A DNA stretch of 64,000 nt from Komagataeibacter intermedius TF2 (GTDB taxonomy: Bacteria > Pseudomonadota > Alphaproteobacteria > Acetobacterales > Acetobacteraceae). The number at the start of each line of letters is the position of its first letter. Within the stretch, counting starts at the first letter, position 1. Position numbers and translations under genes: made by a program. Positions 7,347 to 16,635 of this stretch are shown in pieces. Where the stretch lies: positions 1 to 64,000 of the forward strand of contig NZ_BANF01000010.1 in NCBI RefSeq assembly GCF_000964425.1. The letters are read 5' to 3'. The notes under the pieces are model-generated. The model had not been told where the DNA came from. It made no database searches and was given only the letters and a program-made list of their open reading frames with translations.

Positions 7347-8507
7347 ATGAACGAAACCGATCGTCTTACTATCATTCCCGTTTCCGGCTTTCGTCAGATG
7401 ACCACCTTTATCCAGCTGCCCCGCCGCCTGTACGCCGGGTTGCCGGGTTATGTCGCGCCCCTGGACCTGACCCAGCGCGACCTGCTGACCCCACGCAAGA
7501 GTCCATTTTTCCGTCAGGGCCGTGCGCAGTATTTCCTGGCCATGCGGGGCAACCGGGCCGTGGGGCGCATATCCGCCCAGATCGACCCGGTTTCCATGGA
7601 ACATTATGGCGAACCGGTCGGCTTTTTCGGCGCGCTGGACGCCATTGACGATCTGAAGGTTGTATCCGCCCTGCTGGACGCGGCGGGCACATGGCTGCGC
7701 CAGCACGGCATGAAGCTCATGCGCGGGCCGCAGACGCTGGATAGCAATGGTGAATTCGGCATGATGATCGAGGGCCACCACGCCCTGCCCATGGTGGCCA
7801 TGCCGTGGCACCCCCAATGGCTGCCCGGCATGATGGAAGCCTGCGGCTGCACCAAGGTGCGCGACCTTGTCGCCTACCAGATGCGCACCGGCCCGGATGC
7901 GGAGGAAGCCCACCTTGTCCCCGCCAGCCTGCGTCTGGGCGAAGGGCGTCTGGGCAATGTCACCACCCGTGGCCTGCGCATGGACCGCATTGACGAAGAT
8001 GGGGAGATCCTGCGCACGCTGTACAACGACGCATGGCGCAACAACTGGGGATCGATCCCGCTGGCGCGGGAAGACATGCAGGCCATGATCGTGGAAATGA
8101 AGCCGATCCTGCGGCCCGAGCATTTCGTGCTGATCGAACAGGATGGCAAGCCGGTCTGCGTGGCGCTGGTTGTGCCCAATGTGTTCGACATTTCCGCCGA
8201 CCTCAACGGAGATCCCTCACCGCTGGGATGGCTGAAGCTGGGCAAGCGCCTGCTGCGGCATGAATTCCATTCCGCCCGCGTTATCCTGCTGGGGGTCAGT
8301 TCCGTGCTGGATGGCACGGCACTGGGCGCGATCATGCCCGCGCTCGCCATTACCGAACTCATGAAACGCGGGCGCAGCCTGCCCTACCGCACGGTCGAAC
8401 TGGGCTGGGTGCTGGAAACAAACCTGCCCATGCGCCGCCTGATCGAACGCATCACGCCCGAACCGTGCAAGCGCTACCGGGTCTATGACCGTTCCCTGAC
8501 CGACTGA
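7347..8507 (+). CDS. YghO-like GNAT-fold acyltransferase
   Basis: 386 aa. The protein matches the YghO type of GNAT-related proteins: an N-terminal 'FIQLPRRLYAGLPGYVAPL' segment, 'FFRQGRAQYFLAMRGNRAVGRISA' (start of the acyl-CoA-binding fold), 'MRGPQTLDSNGEFGMMIEG', and a C-terminal 'TAL...ELGWVLETNLPMRRLIER' that ends with a GNAT-like beta-alpha element. Members are often annotated as N-acetyltransferases, but their substrate is not established to my knowledge. It is divergent from the SDR gene (156-base gap) and followed tail to tail by thiL. Cytosolic, no signal peptide. Confidence 0.7.
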   Translation: MNETDRLTIIPVSGFRQMTTFIQLPRRLYAGLPGYVAPLDLTQRDLLTPRKSPFFRQGRAQYFLAMRGNRAVGRISAQIDPVSMEHYGEPVGFFGALDAIDDLKVVSALLDAAGTWLRQHGMKLMRGPQTLDSNGEFGMMIEGHHALPMVAMPWHPQWLPGMMEACGCTKVRDLVAYQMRTGPDAEEAHLVPASLRLGEGRLGNVTTRGLRMDRIDEDGEILRTLYNDAWRNNWGSIPLAREDMQAMIVEMKPILRPEHFVLIEQDGKPVCVALVVPNVFDISADLNGDPSPLGWLKLGKRLLRHEFHSARVILLGVSSVLDGTALGAIMPALAITELMKRGRSLPYRTVELGWVLETNLPMRRLIERITPEPCKRYRVYDRSLTD

Positions 8508-8528
8508 ACGGCATATCGTGGCCGGGGC

Positions 8529-9521
8529 TCAGCCCCTGTCCGGCACATGGCTCCAGCCGCGCCGGGCCAGCACCATCTCGTGCCCTGCACCGTCGCGCAC
8601 CTGCACGCCATTTCCCGCCACCACCTGACCGATGCGCGTCACCGCCACCCCGGACCGTGCGGCATGGCGCAGCAGGCGATCTTCATGCGCAGGCGGGACG
8701 GCCAGCAGCAGTTCATAATCATCCCCCCCGCTCAGGCAGGTGGGCAGCCATTGCGGGCCAAGCGCACGCACGGCCGGCGAAAGCGGCACCTGATCCGCAT
8801 GGATCACGATACCGACCCCGCTTTCACGCGCCATGTGCCCCAGATCCTGCACCAGCCCATCGGATACATCCATCCCGGCGGATGCCACATCGCCCAGCGC
8901 CAGCCCCAGCCGGGGTCGTGGCAACTGGTACCGTCGCGCCAGGAAATGATCGGGGTCGGCCACCTGGCCCCGTCGCGCCAGCAGGCCCATCGCGCCATCA
9001 CCAATGGTGCCCGTCACCCATATGCCGTCACCCACGCGGGCGGTACTGCGCCGTAACGCCTGCCCCGGTGCCACATGCCCCAGCACCGTCAGGGACAAAA
9101 CAAGCGGCCCGGAGGTCGAGGTGGTATCCCCCCCCAGCAACGTAATGCCAAAGCGTTTCTGGTCACGCACCAGACCGGATGCAAAGCCTGCGAACCATGC
9201 CTCATCCCGCTCGGGCGGCATGGACACCGTCATGAGATAGCCCAGCGGGGTCGCATCCATTGCGGCAAGATCAGACAGATTGCAGCGCAGCAGCTTGCGC
9301 CCGACGGTATCAGACGGATCATCAGGCAGGAAATGGACGCCTTCAACCATGGCGTCGGCGGCAATGACCAGTTCACGCCCGGCAGGCGGCATGAACACGG
9401 CGGCATCATCGCGCAGGTCCAGCGCCCCATTTCCCGCAAGCGGGCGGAAAATACGGGCAATAAACCCGAATTCCGCCGGCAGGCCATTATCTGACAGCGT
9501 GTCCTGTCCCATGGCCGTCAT
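8529..9521 (-). CDS. thiL: Thiamine-monophosphate kinase ThiL
   Basis: 330 aa. It makes thiamine diphosphate from thiamine monophosphate, the last step of the pathway. AIR-synthase-like fold: 'DLRDDAAVF' and 'VIAADAMVEGVHF' bind Mg-ATP, followed by 'NLSDLAAMDATPLG', 'GGDTTS' and 'AGMDVSDGLVQDL', then 'CLSGGDDYELLLAV'. Gene order nrdR-nusB-thiL on the minus strand is a common alphaproteobacterial arrangement. It starts 15 bases after the nusB stop, so they are probably cotranscribed. It complements the thiM salvage gene elsewhere in the window. Confidence 0.95.
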   Translation of the reverse strand: MTAMGQDTLSDNGLPAEFGFIARIFRPLAGNGALDLRDDAAVFMPPAGRELVIAADAMVEGVHFLPDDPSDTVGRKLLRCNLSDLAAMDATPLGYLMTVSMPPERDEAWFAGFASGLVRDQKRFGITLLGGDTTSTSGPLVLSLTVLGHVAPGQALRRSTARVGDGIWVTGTIGDGAMGLLARRGQVADPDHFLARRYQLPRPRLGLALGDVASAGMDVSDGLVQDLGHMARESGVGIVIHADQVPLSPAVRALGPQWLPTCLSGGDDYELLLAVPPAHEDRLLRHAARSGVAVTRIGQVVAGNGVQVRDGAGHEMVLARRGWSHVPDRG

Positions 9522-9536
9522 GCCCTTCCGCCGGGT

Positions 9537-10121
9537 TCAGGCAGGCCTGGTGTCGGGCGCGGCATCGGCGGCGGGAACTTCTTCTTCATCCACCGCGACC
9601 GTTTCCACGCCATCCGTATCCGCCACGGGCGCTACCGGGTCATTAATCCGCCGCGAAAGGGCATCGAGCACGCCGTTGAGCATGCGCGGCTCATCCCCGG
9701 CGAGGAACCCATGGGCGATATCCATGTATTCATTGATGATGACACGGGCGGGAACAGGGTCCGCGCCGGTCATCTCGCCACCCGCGGCATGCATGATCGC
9801 ACGCAGCACCGGGTCCAGCCGGGCCAGCGGCCACGAGGCGGGCAGGATGTCGTGCAGAAACGCATCAATGCGGTCCTGCCGGGCCATGGCGCCCCGCACC
9901 ACGATCCCGAACAGGCGCGCATCCGCATCAGGCACCTGACCGTCGGCATAGGCACACTGTTCGGATGCGGACGTGCCCAGCCGGTGGCGCATGAACTGGT
10001 TTATGACACGTTCCGGGCTTTCATTGCCCTGTTCGATCTGGAACAGGGCCTGCACCGCGGCAACACGCGATGCGGTACGGGAACGGACCCTGGGCTGCCG
10101 GTCACCGTCTGTCTGTGTCAT
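9537..10121 (-). CDS. nusB: Transcription antitermination factor NusB
   Basis: 194 aa, longer than the usual 140-160 because of an acidic Ala/Glu/Asp-rich C-terminal tail of about 30 residues. NusB binds boxA RNA with NusE (S10) for rRNA antitermination. Signatures are 'RVAAVQALFQIEQG', 'RLGTSASE', 'MARQDRIDAFL', 'PASWPLARLDPVLRAIMHAAGGEM' and 'VIINEYMDIAHGF'. It sits between nrdR (72-base gap) and thiL. Confidence 0.95.
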   Translation of the reverse strand: MTQTDGDRQPRVRSRTASRVAAVQALFQIEQGNESPERVINQFMRHRLGTSASEQCAYADGQVPDADARLFGIVVRGAMARQDRIDAFLHDILPASWPLARLDPVLRAIMHAAGGEMTGADPVPARVIINEYMDIAHGFLAGDEPRMLNGVLDALSRRINDPVAPVADTDGVETVAVDEEEVPAADAAPDTRPA

Positions 10122-10193
10122 GGCGCGTTACTCCTGCTATGGCATTGCTGCAAATTCTGGGTTTCATCGCCTCTTTGCGCGGCGGGGTCCAGT

Positions 10194-10700
10194 TCAATCT
10201 TTGTCTTTCGGGTCGGATGGGGAAAACTCTTCGCCCGCATCCCCCGATACGGATGCTGAAATCGTATCCAGAATATCCGCGAAATCCTTGGTTTCCCGGA
10301 AATCCCAATGCACGCTGGCGAAACGGATATAGGCCACGGAATCAATTTCACGCAGCGTTTCCATGATCAGCCGGCCAATATCGCGTGACGGAATATCCGT
10401 CTCACCCATTGCTTCAAGATGCCGGACCAGACCATTGACGATCCGTTCAATCCGATCGGCATCCACCGGGCGTTTGCGCAGCGCGATACGGACCGACCGC
10501 GCCATCTTGTCGCGTTCGAACGGCACGCGGCGCCCGTCGGCCTTGATCACCACAAGATCCCGCAACTGCACGCGCTCGATGGTGGTGAAACGCTGCCCGC
10601 ATGATCCGCATATGCGCCTGCGCCGGATGGCCGCACCGTCTTCATGCGGGCGGCTGTCCTTCACCTGCGTATCGTCATTTCCACAAAAAGGGCAACGCAT
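10194..10700 (-). CDS. nrdR: Transcriptional repressor NrdR
   Basis: 168 aa. It represses ribonucleotide reductase genes and senses dATP/ATP. The N-terminal zinc ribbon is complete ('[13 protein letters not shown]...', '[15 protein letters not shown]', four Cys), followed by the ATP-cone ('[29 protein letters not shown]') and '[11 protein letters not shown]'. The C-terminal tail is acidic and about 15 residues longer than typical. First gene of the nrdR-nusB-thiL group. Confidence 0.96.
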   Translation of the reverse strand: MRCPFCGNDDTQVKDSRPHEDGAAIRRRRICGSCGQRFTTIERVQLRDLVVIKADGRRVPFERDKMARSVRIALRKRPVDADRIERIVNGLVRHLEAMGETDIPSRDIGRLIMETLREIDSVAYIRFASVHWDFRETKDFADILDTISASVSGDAGEEFSPSDPKDKD

Positions 10701-10762
10701 GCAAAACCGTTTCCTGATTACGCGATGAAACAGAACACGCCACGCAGGGGCGACGTGACGGG

Positions 10763-12598
10763 CTAGGCGCCGACATCAGCCAGTACATCCAGCACCGCAG
10801 CACCATAGCGGGCCAGCTTGGAGCCACCCACCCCCCGGATCATGCCAAGTTCATCCAGCGAGGTCGGGCATTCCAGTGCAATATCATGCAGCACGGCATC
10901 ATGGAAAATGACATAGGGCGGAATTTCCTGCTCCCGCGCCTCACCCAGCCGCCATTGCCGCAGCGCCTCGTACCGTGCTGCGGCTTCCGGCGTCAGGTCC
11001 ACCATCTGGGGCCGCTGCCCGCTGCCTGAACCGCGACCTGCCGCCTTCAAATCCTCGGTCGCGTCCTCGCGCAGCATGATCTGCTCCTCGCCACGCAATA
11101 TGGGACGCGCACGTCCCTCCTCAAGGGCAAGGGCATTATATTCGCCTGTCACCTTTATCGCACCACGCGCGATCAGCTGGCGGATCACGCCACGCCAGAA
11201 GGGTTCGGGCCGATCGCGGCCAATACCGAACACACTCAGCTTTTCATGCCCATGGCGCGACGTCATGTCCGACGCCTTGCCCCGCAGCACGCCTGCCACA
11301 TGCACCGCGCCAAAACGCTGCCCCGTGCGATAGATGGCCGACAGCACCTTCTGTGCCGCCACCGTGCCATCAAACGTCGCGACCGGATTGCGGCAGTTGT
11401 CGCAGTGCCCGCAGGCGGTAGACAGTTCCTCGCCAAAACAGGACAGCAGCGCCTGCGTGCGGCATCCCGTGGTCTCGGTCAGGGCGATCATGGCTTCCAG
11501 GCGGGCACTCATGATCCGTTTCTGGGCCTCGGGCGCGTTGGACTGTTCCAGCCAGTACCGGGCACGGGCCATGTCATCGCCACCATACAGCAGCACGGTC
11601 TCGGCCTGCGCGCCATCACGCCCGGCGCGGCCGATCTGCTGATAGTACCCTTCGGGCGAGGACGGCATGTCCAGATGCACGACGGCGCGCACGTCGGGCC
11701 GGTCGATTCCCATGCCAAAGGCGATGGTGGCGACGATCACCACCGGCTCCCCCGAGCGGAACCGCATGAGGGCCGCGCGCTTTTCCACCGGCGACAGGCC
11801 GGCATGGAACGGCAGCGCGGCATAGCCCTTCCCCGCAAGCGAACGGGCAATCCGCTCGGTCTTGCTGCGGCTGCCGCAATAGACGATGGACGCCGTCCCC
11901 CGGTGCCGGTCCAGTATGCCTGTCAACTGCCGCAGTTCCGATGTCTTGGGACGCACGGCGATATCAAGGTTGGGCCGGTGGAAGCTGGCCTTCAGCACCG
12001 TTGCATCGGGCATCGCCAGCGCATCGAGGATATCACTGCGCGTACGCGCATCCGCCGTGGCGGTCAGGGCGATGCGGGGCACATTGGGAAAATGCTGTGG
12101 CAGGGCCGCAAGTTCGCGGTATTCGGGCCGGAATTCATGGCCCCACGCGGAAATGCAGTGAGCTTCGTCAATCGCGATGACCGACAGCGTCAGGCGCCCG
12201 AGCCGTTCCAGCATGCCGGGAGAAAGCAGCCGTTCAGGCGAGACATAAAGAATGTCCAGCCGCCCCGCCATAAGGTCCGATCGGACACGGGCGGCATCAT
12301 CGGCTTCCTGTTCGGAATGCAGCGCGCCAGCATTCACCCCCAGCTGGCGCAGGGCCGCCACCTGATCGTCCATCAGCGCGATCAGGGGGGAAATGACCAG
12401 CCCGGTCCCGGGGCGCGCCAGGGCGGGCACCTGATAGCAGACACTCTTGCCGCCACCCGTCGGCATGAGCACAAGACAGTCCCGGCCTGCCATGACCTCA
12501 TCCACGGCCTGCTGCTGCAGGCCACGGAAATCAGGGAAGCCGAATACCTCGGCCAGCACATTACGCGGATTGCGCGATGCGCCGTCATGGGCAGTCAT
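10763..12598 (-). CDS. recQ: ATP-dependent DNA helicase RecQ
   Basis: 611 aa, full-length bacterial RecQ. It acts in RecF-type recombinational repair and fork processing. Domains: helicase core with Walker A '[12 protein letters not shown]', '[18 protein letters not shown]' (DEAH plus the RecQ aromatic loop) and 'QIGRAGRDG' (motif VI); the RecQ-Ct zinc site with Cys at '[16 protein letters not shown]'; winged helix; and a C-terminal HRDC domain (about residues 530-605, '[16 protein letters not shown]'). The stop is 24 bases ahead of the nrdR-side gap, and the upstream lipoprotein gene ends 23 bases before its start. Confidence 0.96.
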   Translation of the reverse strand: MTAHDGASRNPRNVLAEVFGFPDFRGLQQQAVDEVMAGRDCLVLMPTGGGKSVCYQVPALARPGTGLVISPLIALMDDQVAALRQLGVNAGALHSEQEADDAARVRSDLMAGRLDILYVSPERLLSPGMLERLGRLTLSVIAIDEAHCISAWGHEFRPEYRELAALPQHFPNVPRIALTATADARTRSDILDALAMPDATVLKASFHRPNLDIAVRPKTSELRQLTGILDRHRGTASIVYCGSRSKTERIARSLAGKGYAALPFHAGLSPVEKRAALMRFRSGEPVVIVATIAFGMGIDRPDVRAVVHLDMPSSPEGYYQQIGRAGRDGAQAETVLLYGGDDMARARYWLEQSNAPEAQKRIMSARLEAMIALTETTGCRTQALLSCFGEELSTACGHCDNCRNPVATFDGTVAAQKVLSAIYRTGQRFGAVHVAGVLRGKASDMTSRHGHEKLSVFGIGRDRPEPFWRGVIRQLIARGAIKVTGEYNALALEEGRARPILRGEEQIMLREDATEDLKAAGRGSGSGQRPQMVDLTPEAAARYEALRQWRLGEAREQEIPPYVIFHDAVLHDIALECPTSLDELGMIRGVGGSKLARYGAAVLDVLADVGA

Positions 12599-12621
12599 AT
12601 CGTCAGAAAAAGGACCGTCGC

Positions 12622-12996
12622 TCAGCGTCCACCAACCTCGATTTCGACACGGCGCGACGCCAGCGCACCATTTTCGTTGTTCAGCGGGCCGCGCGGCTGC
12701 TGGCGGATACGGCTGGCGTCCACGCCGTCAACCGCAAGCTGGCGGGCCACGATCTTGGCACGGTCGATGGCTAGCAGCTCATCAGCCGACAGGTCGTGGC
12801 TGGCAGCGGCGTAACCTTCAACACGCACATTGGCGTGGCTCGAGACCGCGCGCTGCGCAGCCTGCGTGATCACGGTCTGGGCCGGCGTGTCGAGCTGGGT
12901 GGAGTTCTCGGTAAAGAACACGACATATTTACCCGGATGGCCACCAGCACACCCTGTCAGCAGACCAAGACCAAGAAGAAGGGACAGGCGACGCAT
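12622..12996 (-). CDS. Small OmpA-domain lipoprotein
   Basis: 124 aa. A short signal peptide ends in a lipobox 'LLTGC' at residue 16, so it is probably lipidated. The remainder is a compact OmpA/MotB peptidoglycan-binding domain: 'YVVFFTENSTQLD', 'VITQAAQRA', 'VRVEGYAAASHD', 'LAIDRAKIVARQLAVDGVDASRI' and a final 'SRRVEIEV'. Members tether the outer membrane to peptidoglycan. It lacks the usual 'NRRV' Asn, having 'ASRRVE'. It could belong to a Pal-like group, but tol genes are not nearby. Confidence 0.8.
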   Translation of the reverse strand: MRRLSLLLGLGLLTGCAGGHPGKYVVFFTENSTQLDTPAQTVITQAAQRAVSSHANVRVEGYAAASHDLSADELLAIDRAKIVARQLAVDGVDASRIRQQPRGPLNNENGALASRRVEIEVGGR

Positions 12997-13133
12997 GATG
13001 AATTTACTCCTGATTCAGGTATTCAAGACGGATCGCTCTCAGCCTTATGGTATGCCCGATCCGGTTTTCCGCTACTTCGTGCCCTGTAGGGATAGCCGCG
13101 TCAATCCTTTCGACCGGCATGGCCGCCCCTTTG

Positions 13134-14828
13134 TCACCGGACACTGACCATTTTTCCGCCAGAAATACGCCATATTTTGTCCAGTTTTTCGATGCCTGTC
13201 AGGCGGTGCGCGATCAGGATGACGGTGCGCCCCTGTGTGACATCATTCAGGGTCTGGAGGAATTCCTGCTCGGTGCGGGCATCAAGCCCCGTGGCCGGTT
13301 CATCCAGTATCAGGATGGGCGCGCGTGACAGCAGCACCCGAGCCAGCGCCAGACGCCGCCCCTGCCCGCCGGACAGGCTTGCGCCGCCTTCACCCAGCCA
13401 GCTGTCCAGACCTTCAGGCAGGTCACGCACCACATCCGCAACCCGGGCCTGTTCCAGCGCGGTCCACAAATCGGCTTCCGTGGCATCGGGACGGCCCAGC
13501 AGCAGGTTGACACGAATCGTATCGGCAAACAGGTGCGTCGCCTGCGACAGCCATGCGATCCGCCCGCGCAGGTCCTCATCGCGGATGGTGGCGATATCGC
13601 GGCCACCCAGCGTAATGCACCCCGCCTGGGGCGCCACCGCCTTGAGCAGCAGCGCCGCCAGCGTGGACTTCCCGGCGCCCGACGATCCCAGCACCGCAAT
13701 GCGCTGGCCTGCCGGAATGCCCAGGCTCAGGTCATCAAGCACCGGGGCACGATTGGCGTCCCAGCGGAAGGAAACATGATCGAAGCAGATGTCGGTCCCT
13801 GCCGGCGCGGGCTCGGTGCCTTCGGGCGGGGCATGTTCCGGCATGTCGCTTACGGCCACGACACGGGCCGCGGCCCGTGTAATGCTGCCTGCCAGCGCAC
13901 CCGCGCGGGTCAGTCCCCCAACGCTTTCAAAGGCCGCAACTGTCAGGAACAGGACTGCCGCCGCAGGCAGGGGCGCAATATGCGGCAGCCCGATGCCCAG
14001 TGCCGCGGCCAGCACCACCAGCACCGCCGCCTGTCCGCACAGGTAAGACGCGGCGCCTGCCATGGCCAGCATGCGCGCCTGCTTCATCTGGGCACGGTAC
14101 AGGGCATCGTCACGGTCACGGACATGGGCCAGCATGCGGCCTTCCGCCCCGAAGGTTGCGATTTCGCGCAGCCCCCCCACCATGTCCAGCACGCCAATCC
14201 GCAACTGCGCGCTGGCGTGGTTGACCAGGCCGCCCTCGCGTCGTCCCAGCATGGCGGCGACCAGCGGCAGGCCAAAGGCACTGCAGGCAAACAGCCCGGC
14301 CACGACAACCGCCAGCACCGTATTGACCATGTTGATGGCAATGAACAGGAACGGCAGCACCAGACAGGCGCCAAGCAGCGGGATGATGATGCGCAGGTAC
14401 AGCCCGTCCAGCGTCTCGACATCAGACACCAGCCGCGACAGCAGATCACCCGCGCGACGGAAGCCCAGCCCCGCCGCAGCCCCGCGGGCGAGGTTGCGGA
14501 AGAACCATACCCGCACATCCGCCAGCGCGCGGAACATCGCGTCATGCGTGACCAGACGTTCGGTGTAGCGCAGGATCACACGCGCGCTGCCGAAGATACG
14601 CAGCGCCCCGGTCGTCACCACGACCATGCCCACCGTCATGGCCGCGACCCGCATGCCCGCCTCGCGCATCAGCACAAGGCCGATCAGCACGGCCAGCAGG
14701 GACAGAAGCGCGCCCGCTGTCAGCAACGGGGCGCGGCGCTGCCATATGTGCAGGATCTGCACCACCGGCCCCATCACGCCTTCACGCCGCGCCTGCCGCG
14801 CGAATTCCCGGTTTTCCGAGGATTTCAC
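13134..14828 (-). CDS. cydC: Thiol reductant ABC exporter subunit CydC
   Basis: 564 aa, fused membrane and ATPase domains. With CydD it forms the heterodimeric exporter of glutathione/cysteine (recent work also implicates haem) needed for cytochrome bd assembly. About residues 1-310 carry six hydrophobic segments. The ATPase follows with Walker A 'VLGSSGAGKST', signature 'LSGGQGRRLALARVLL', Walker B 'ILILDEPATGLD' and the switch His in 'ILIAHRLTG'. It overlaps the cydD stop by four bases (ATGA), so translation is coupled. cydAB is not in the window. Confidence 0.92.
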   Translation of the reverse strand: MKSSENREFARQARREGVMGPVVQILHIWQRRAPLLTAGALLSLLAVLIGLVLMREAGMRVAAMTVGMVVVTTGALRIFGSARVILRYTERLVTHDAMFRALADVRVWFFRNLARGAAAGLGFRRAGDLLSRLVSDVETLDGLYLRIIIPLLGACLVLPFLFIAINMVNTVLAVVVAGLFACSAFGLPLVAAMLGRREGGLVNHASAQLRIGVLDMVGGLREIATFGAEGRMLAHVRDRDDALYRAQMKQARMLAMAGAASYLCGQAAVLVVLAAALGIGLPHIAPLPAAAVLFLTVAAFESVGGLTRAGALAGSITRAAARVVAVSDMPEHAPPEGTEPAPAGTDICFDHVSFRWDANRAPVLDDLSLGIPAGQRIAVLGSSGAGKSTLAALLLKAVAPQAGCITLGGRDIATIRDEDLRGRIAWLSQATHLFADTIRVNLLLGRPDATEADLWTALEQARVADVVRDLPEGLDSWLGEGGASLSGGQGRRLALARVLLSRAPILILDEPATGLDARTEQEFLQTLNDVTQGRTVILIAHRLTGIEKLDKIWRISGGKMVSVR

Positions 14829-16537
14829 GATGCATTCTCCCCACTGGTGACAATACGGCCATGATCAAGGTCCACCCGCTGTCCCCCGAACCCGTCCACC
14901 GCTGCCGAATGGCTGGCGAGGATAACCGTGCGACGGGCCGCAAGCGCACGCAGGCTGTCGAACACGTCCGCCTCGGTCTGCGGGTCAAGGTGGGATGTCG
15001 GTTCATCCAGCAAAAGCAGCGGCGCGTCCTTGAGGAAGGCACGCGCAATCGCCACGCGCTGCGCCTGCCCGCCCGACAGGCCGAACCCGCCTTCGCCGAT
15101 CAGGGTCTCAAGGCCATGCGGCAGGGTGGCGATGAACGTGTCCGCCGCCGCCGCCCTAATGGCGGCCTGCAACTGCGCATCCGTGGCGTCGGGACGGGCA
15201 AACAGGATATTTTCGCGCAGGGTGCCCGCGAACAGGACCGGCTTCTGTCCGATCCACGATGTCATGGCCACCAGCGCCTCGGGCAGGATGGTGGTCATGT
15301 CGACACCGTTGAAGGTAATGCGCCCGCTTTCAGGCTGGATGAAGCCCAGCAGCATTTCGATCACGGTGGACTTGCCCGACCCCGACGGTCCGCACAGCAC
15401 CAGCGTCTGGCCTGCAGGCGCGGTAAACGTAATATCATCCAGCGTCGCGCCGCGCGCGGGATCCCACATGAAGCCCACATGCTCGAACGCGACACTGACC
15501 CCCTGCCCCGTTTCGCACACTGCCTGCCCGGCGGTGCGCACGGCGGTGGCATCAGGCAGGATCCGCATGGCCGCGGCAGCGCCCGATGCATGGGCGCGAT
15601 CCTGATACGCCAGCGCCAGACTGCGGAAGGGCGCGAAGAATTCCGGCACCAGCAGCACGACAAACAGCCCGCGCGCCACATGCGCCGCCATCAGCGCCGC
15701 CGACATGCCCTGATCATGCAGCGCCATAAGCTGCGCCCCGTTGCGCAACGCCACCAGCACAAGGGCCACGACCATCGCGCAGTCAATGGATGCCGAGGAC
15801 AGGAACGCAACCCGCAGCACCTTCATGGTGCGCAGGCGCAGTTCTTCCGCCGCAGCCGCAAGCCTGCGCGTTTCATCGTCCGTCCGCCCGGACAGGACAA
15901 TGGTGGCGATGCCCCTCACCCGGTCAAGGAAGCGGGCCTGCAGGCGGGTCATGGCGAGGAACTGGTTGCGCGACGCAACCGCGGCACCGATGCCGAACAG
16001 GGCCTGCCCGAAGGGCACGGCAATACCGCATATCGCCATGATCAGCGCCGAACCCGGCTGCACCAGGGCGGCAAGGACACCAATGACAAGCGGGGCCGCG
16101 ACCCACAGCACGGAAGCAGGCAGCCAGCGGGCGAAGAACCCGTCCAGCGCCTCGATCCGGTCAACGGCCAGTGCCGCCAGTTCCCCTGTATGGTGACGGC
16201 GCAGCAGACCCGGCCCGCCGCGCAGGATGGCGTCCAGCACCCCGCCACGCAGGCGCGCGCGCGCCTTCATGCCCGCACGGGCGGCCAGCATGTCCGACCC
16301 CATCTGCAAGACAGCGCGGATGATGGCCAGCACCACCAGCCCGGCCAGCGGCCACGTCACCGCAGGCTGGCCGCCGCCCACCAGCACGTACGCCAGCACG
16401 TTGGCCACGCACCAGACCTGTCCCACCGCGGTGGCCGCCGTGGCCAGCCCCAGCAACACAACCGGCATGGCCTGCCGGCGCCCAAGACGCGACTGTGCCT
16501 TCGTCCACGCCTTCATCACTGTCTTGTCATCGTTCAT
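14825..16537 (-). CDS. cydD: Thiol reductant ABC exporter subunit CydD
   Basis: 570 aa. N-terminal membrane domain (about 1-320), then the ATPase: 'VLCGPSGSGKSTVIEML' (Walker A), 'LSGGQAQRVAIARAFL' (signature), 'LLLLDEPTSHLD' (Walker B) and 'ILASHS' (H-loop). 'TGELAALAVDRIEALDGFFARWLPA' in the first half is a hallmark of CydD coupling helices. Transcribed first, with cydC overlapping its end. The 98-base gap upstream separates it from the sensor kinase gene on the same strand. Confidence 0.92.
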   Translation of the reverse strand: MNDDKTVMKAWTKAQSRLGRRQAMPVVLLGLATAATAVGQVWCVANVLAYVLVGGGQPAVTWPLAGLVVLAIIRAVLQMGSDMLAARAGMKARARLRGGVLDAILRGGPGLLRRHHTGELAALAVDRIEALDGFFARWLPASVLWVAAPLVIGVLAALVQPGSALIMAICGIAVPFGQALFGIGAAVASRNQFLAMTRLQARFLDRVRGIATIVLSGRTDDETRRLAAAAEELRLRTMKVLRVAFLSSASIDCAMVVALVLVALRNGAQLMALHDQGMSAALMAAHVARGLFVVLLVPEFFAPFRSLALAYQDRAHASGAAAAMRILPDATAVRTAGQAVCETGQGVSVAFEHVGFMWDPARGATLDDITFTAPAGQTLVLCGPSGSGKSTVIEMLLGFIQPESGRITFNGVDMTTILPEALVAMTSWIGQKPVLFAGTLRENILFARPDATDAQLQAAIRAAAADTFIATLPHGLETLIGEGGFGLSGGQAQRVAIARAFLKDAPLLLLDEPTSHLDPQTEADVFDSLRALAARRTVILASHSAAVDGFGGQRVDLDHGRIVTSGENAS

Positions 16538-16635
16538 GACCGTTCCCTATACCGAAGGACACGGCACAGGGACAGCCATCATCCATGGCCTGAATCTGCC
16601 CACGCCATAACTCTGCCATGCATTTTTGCATGGAT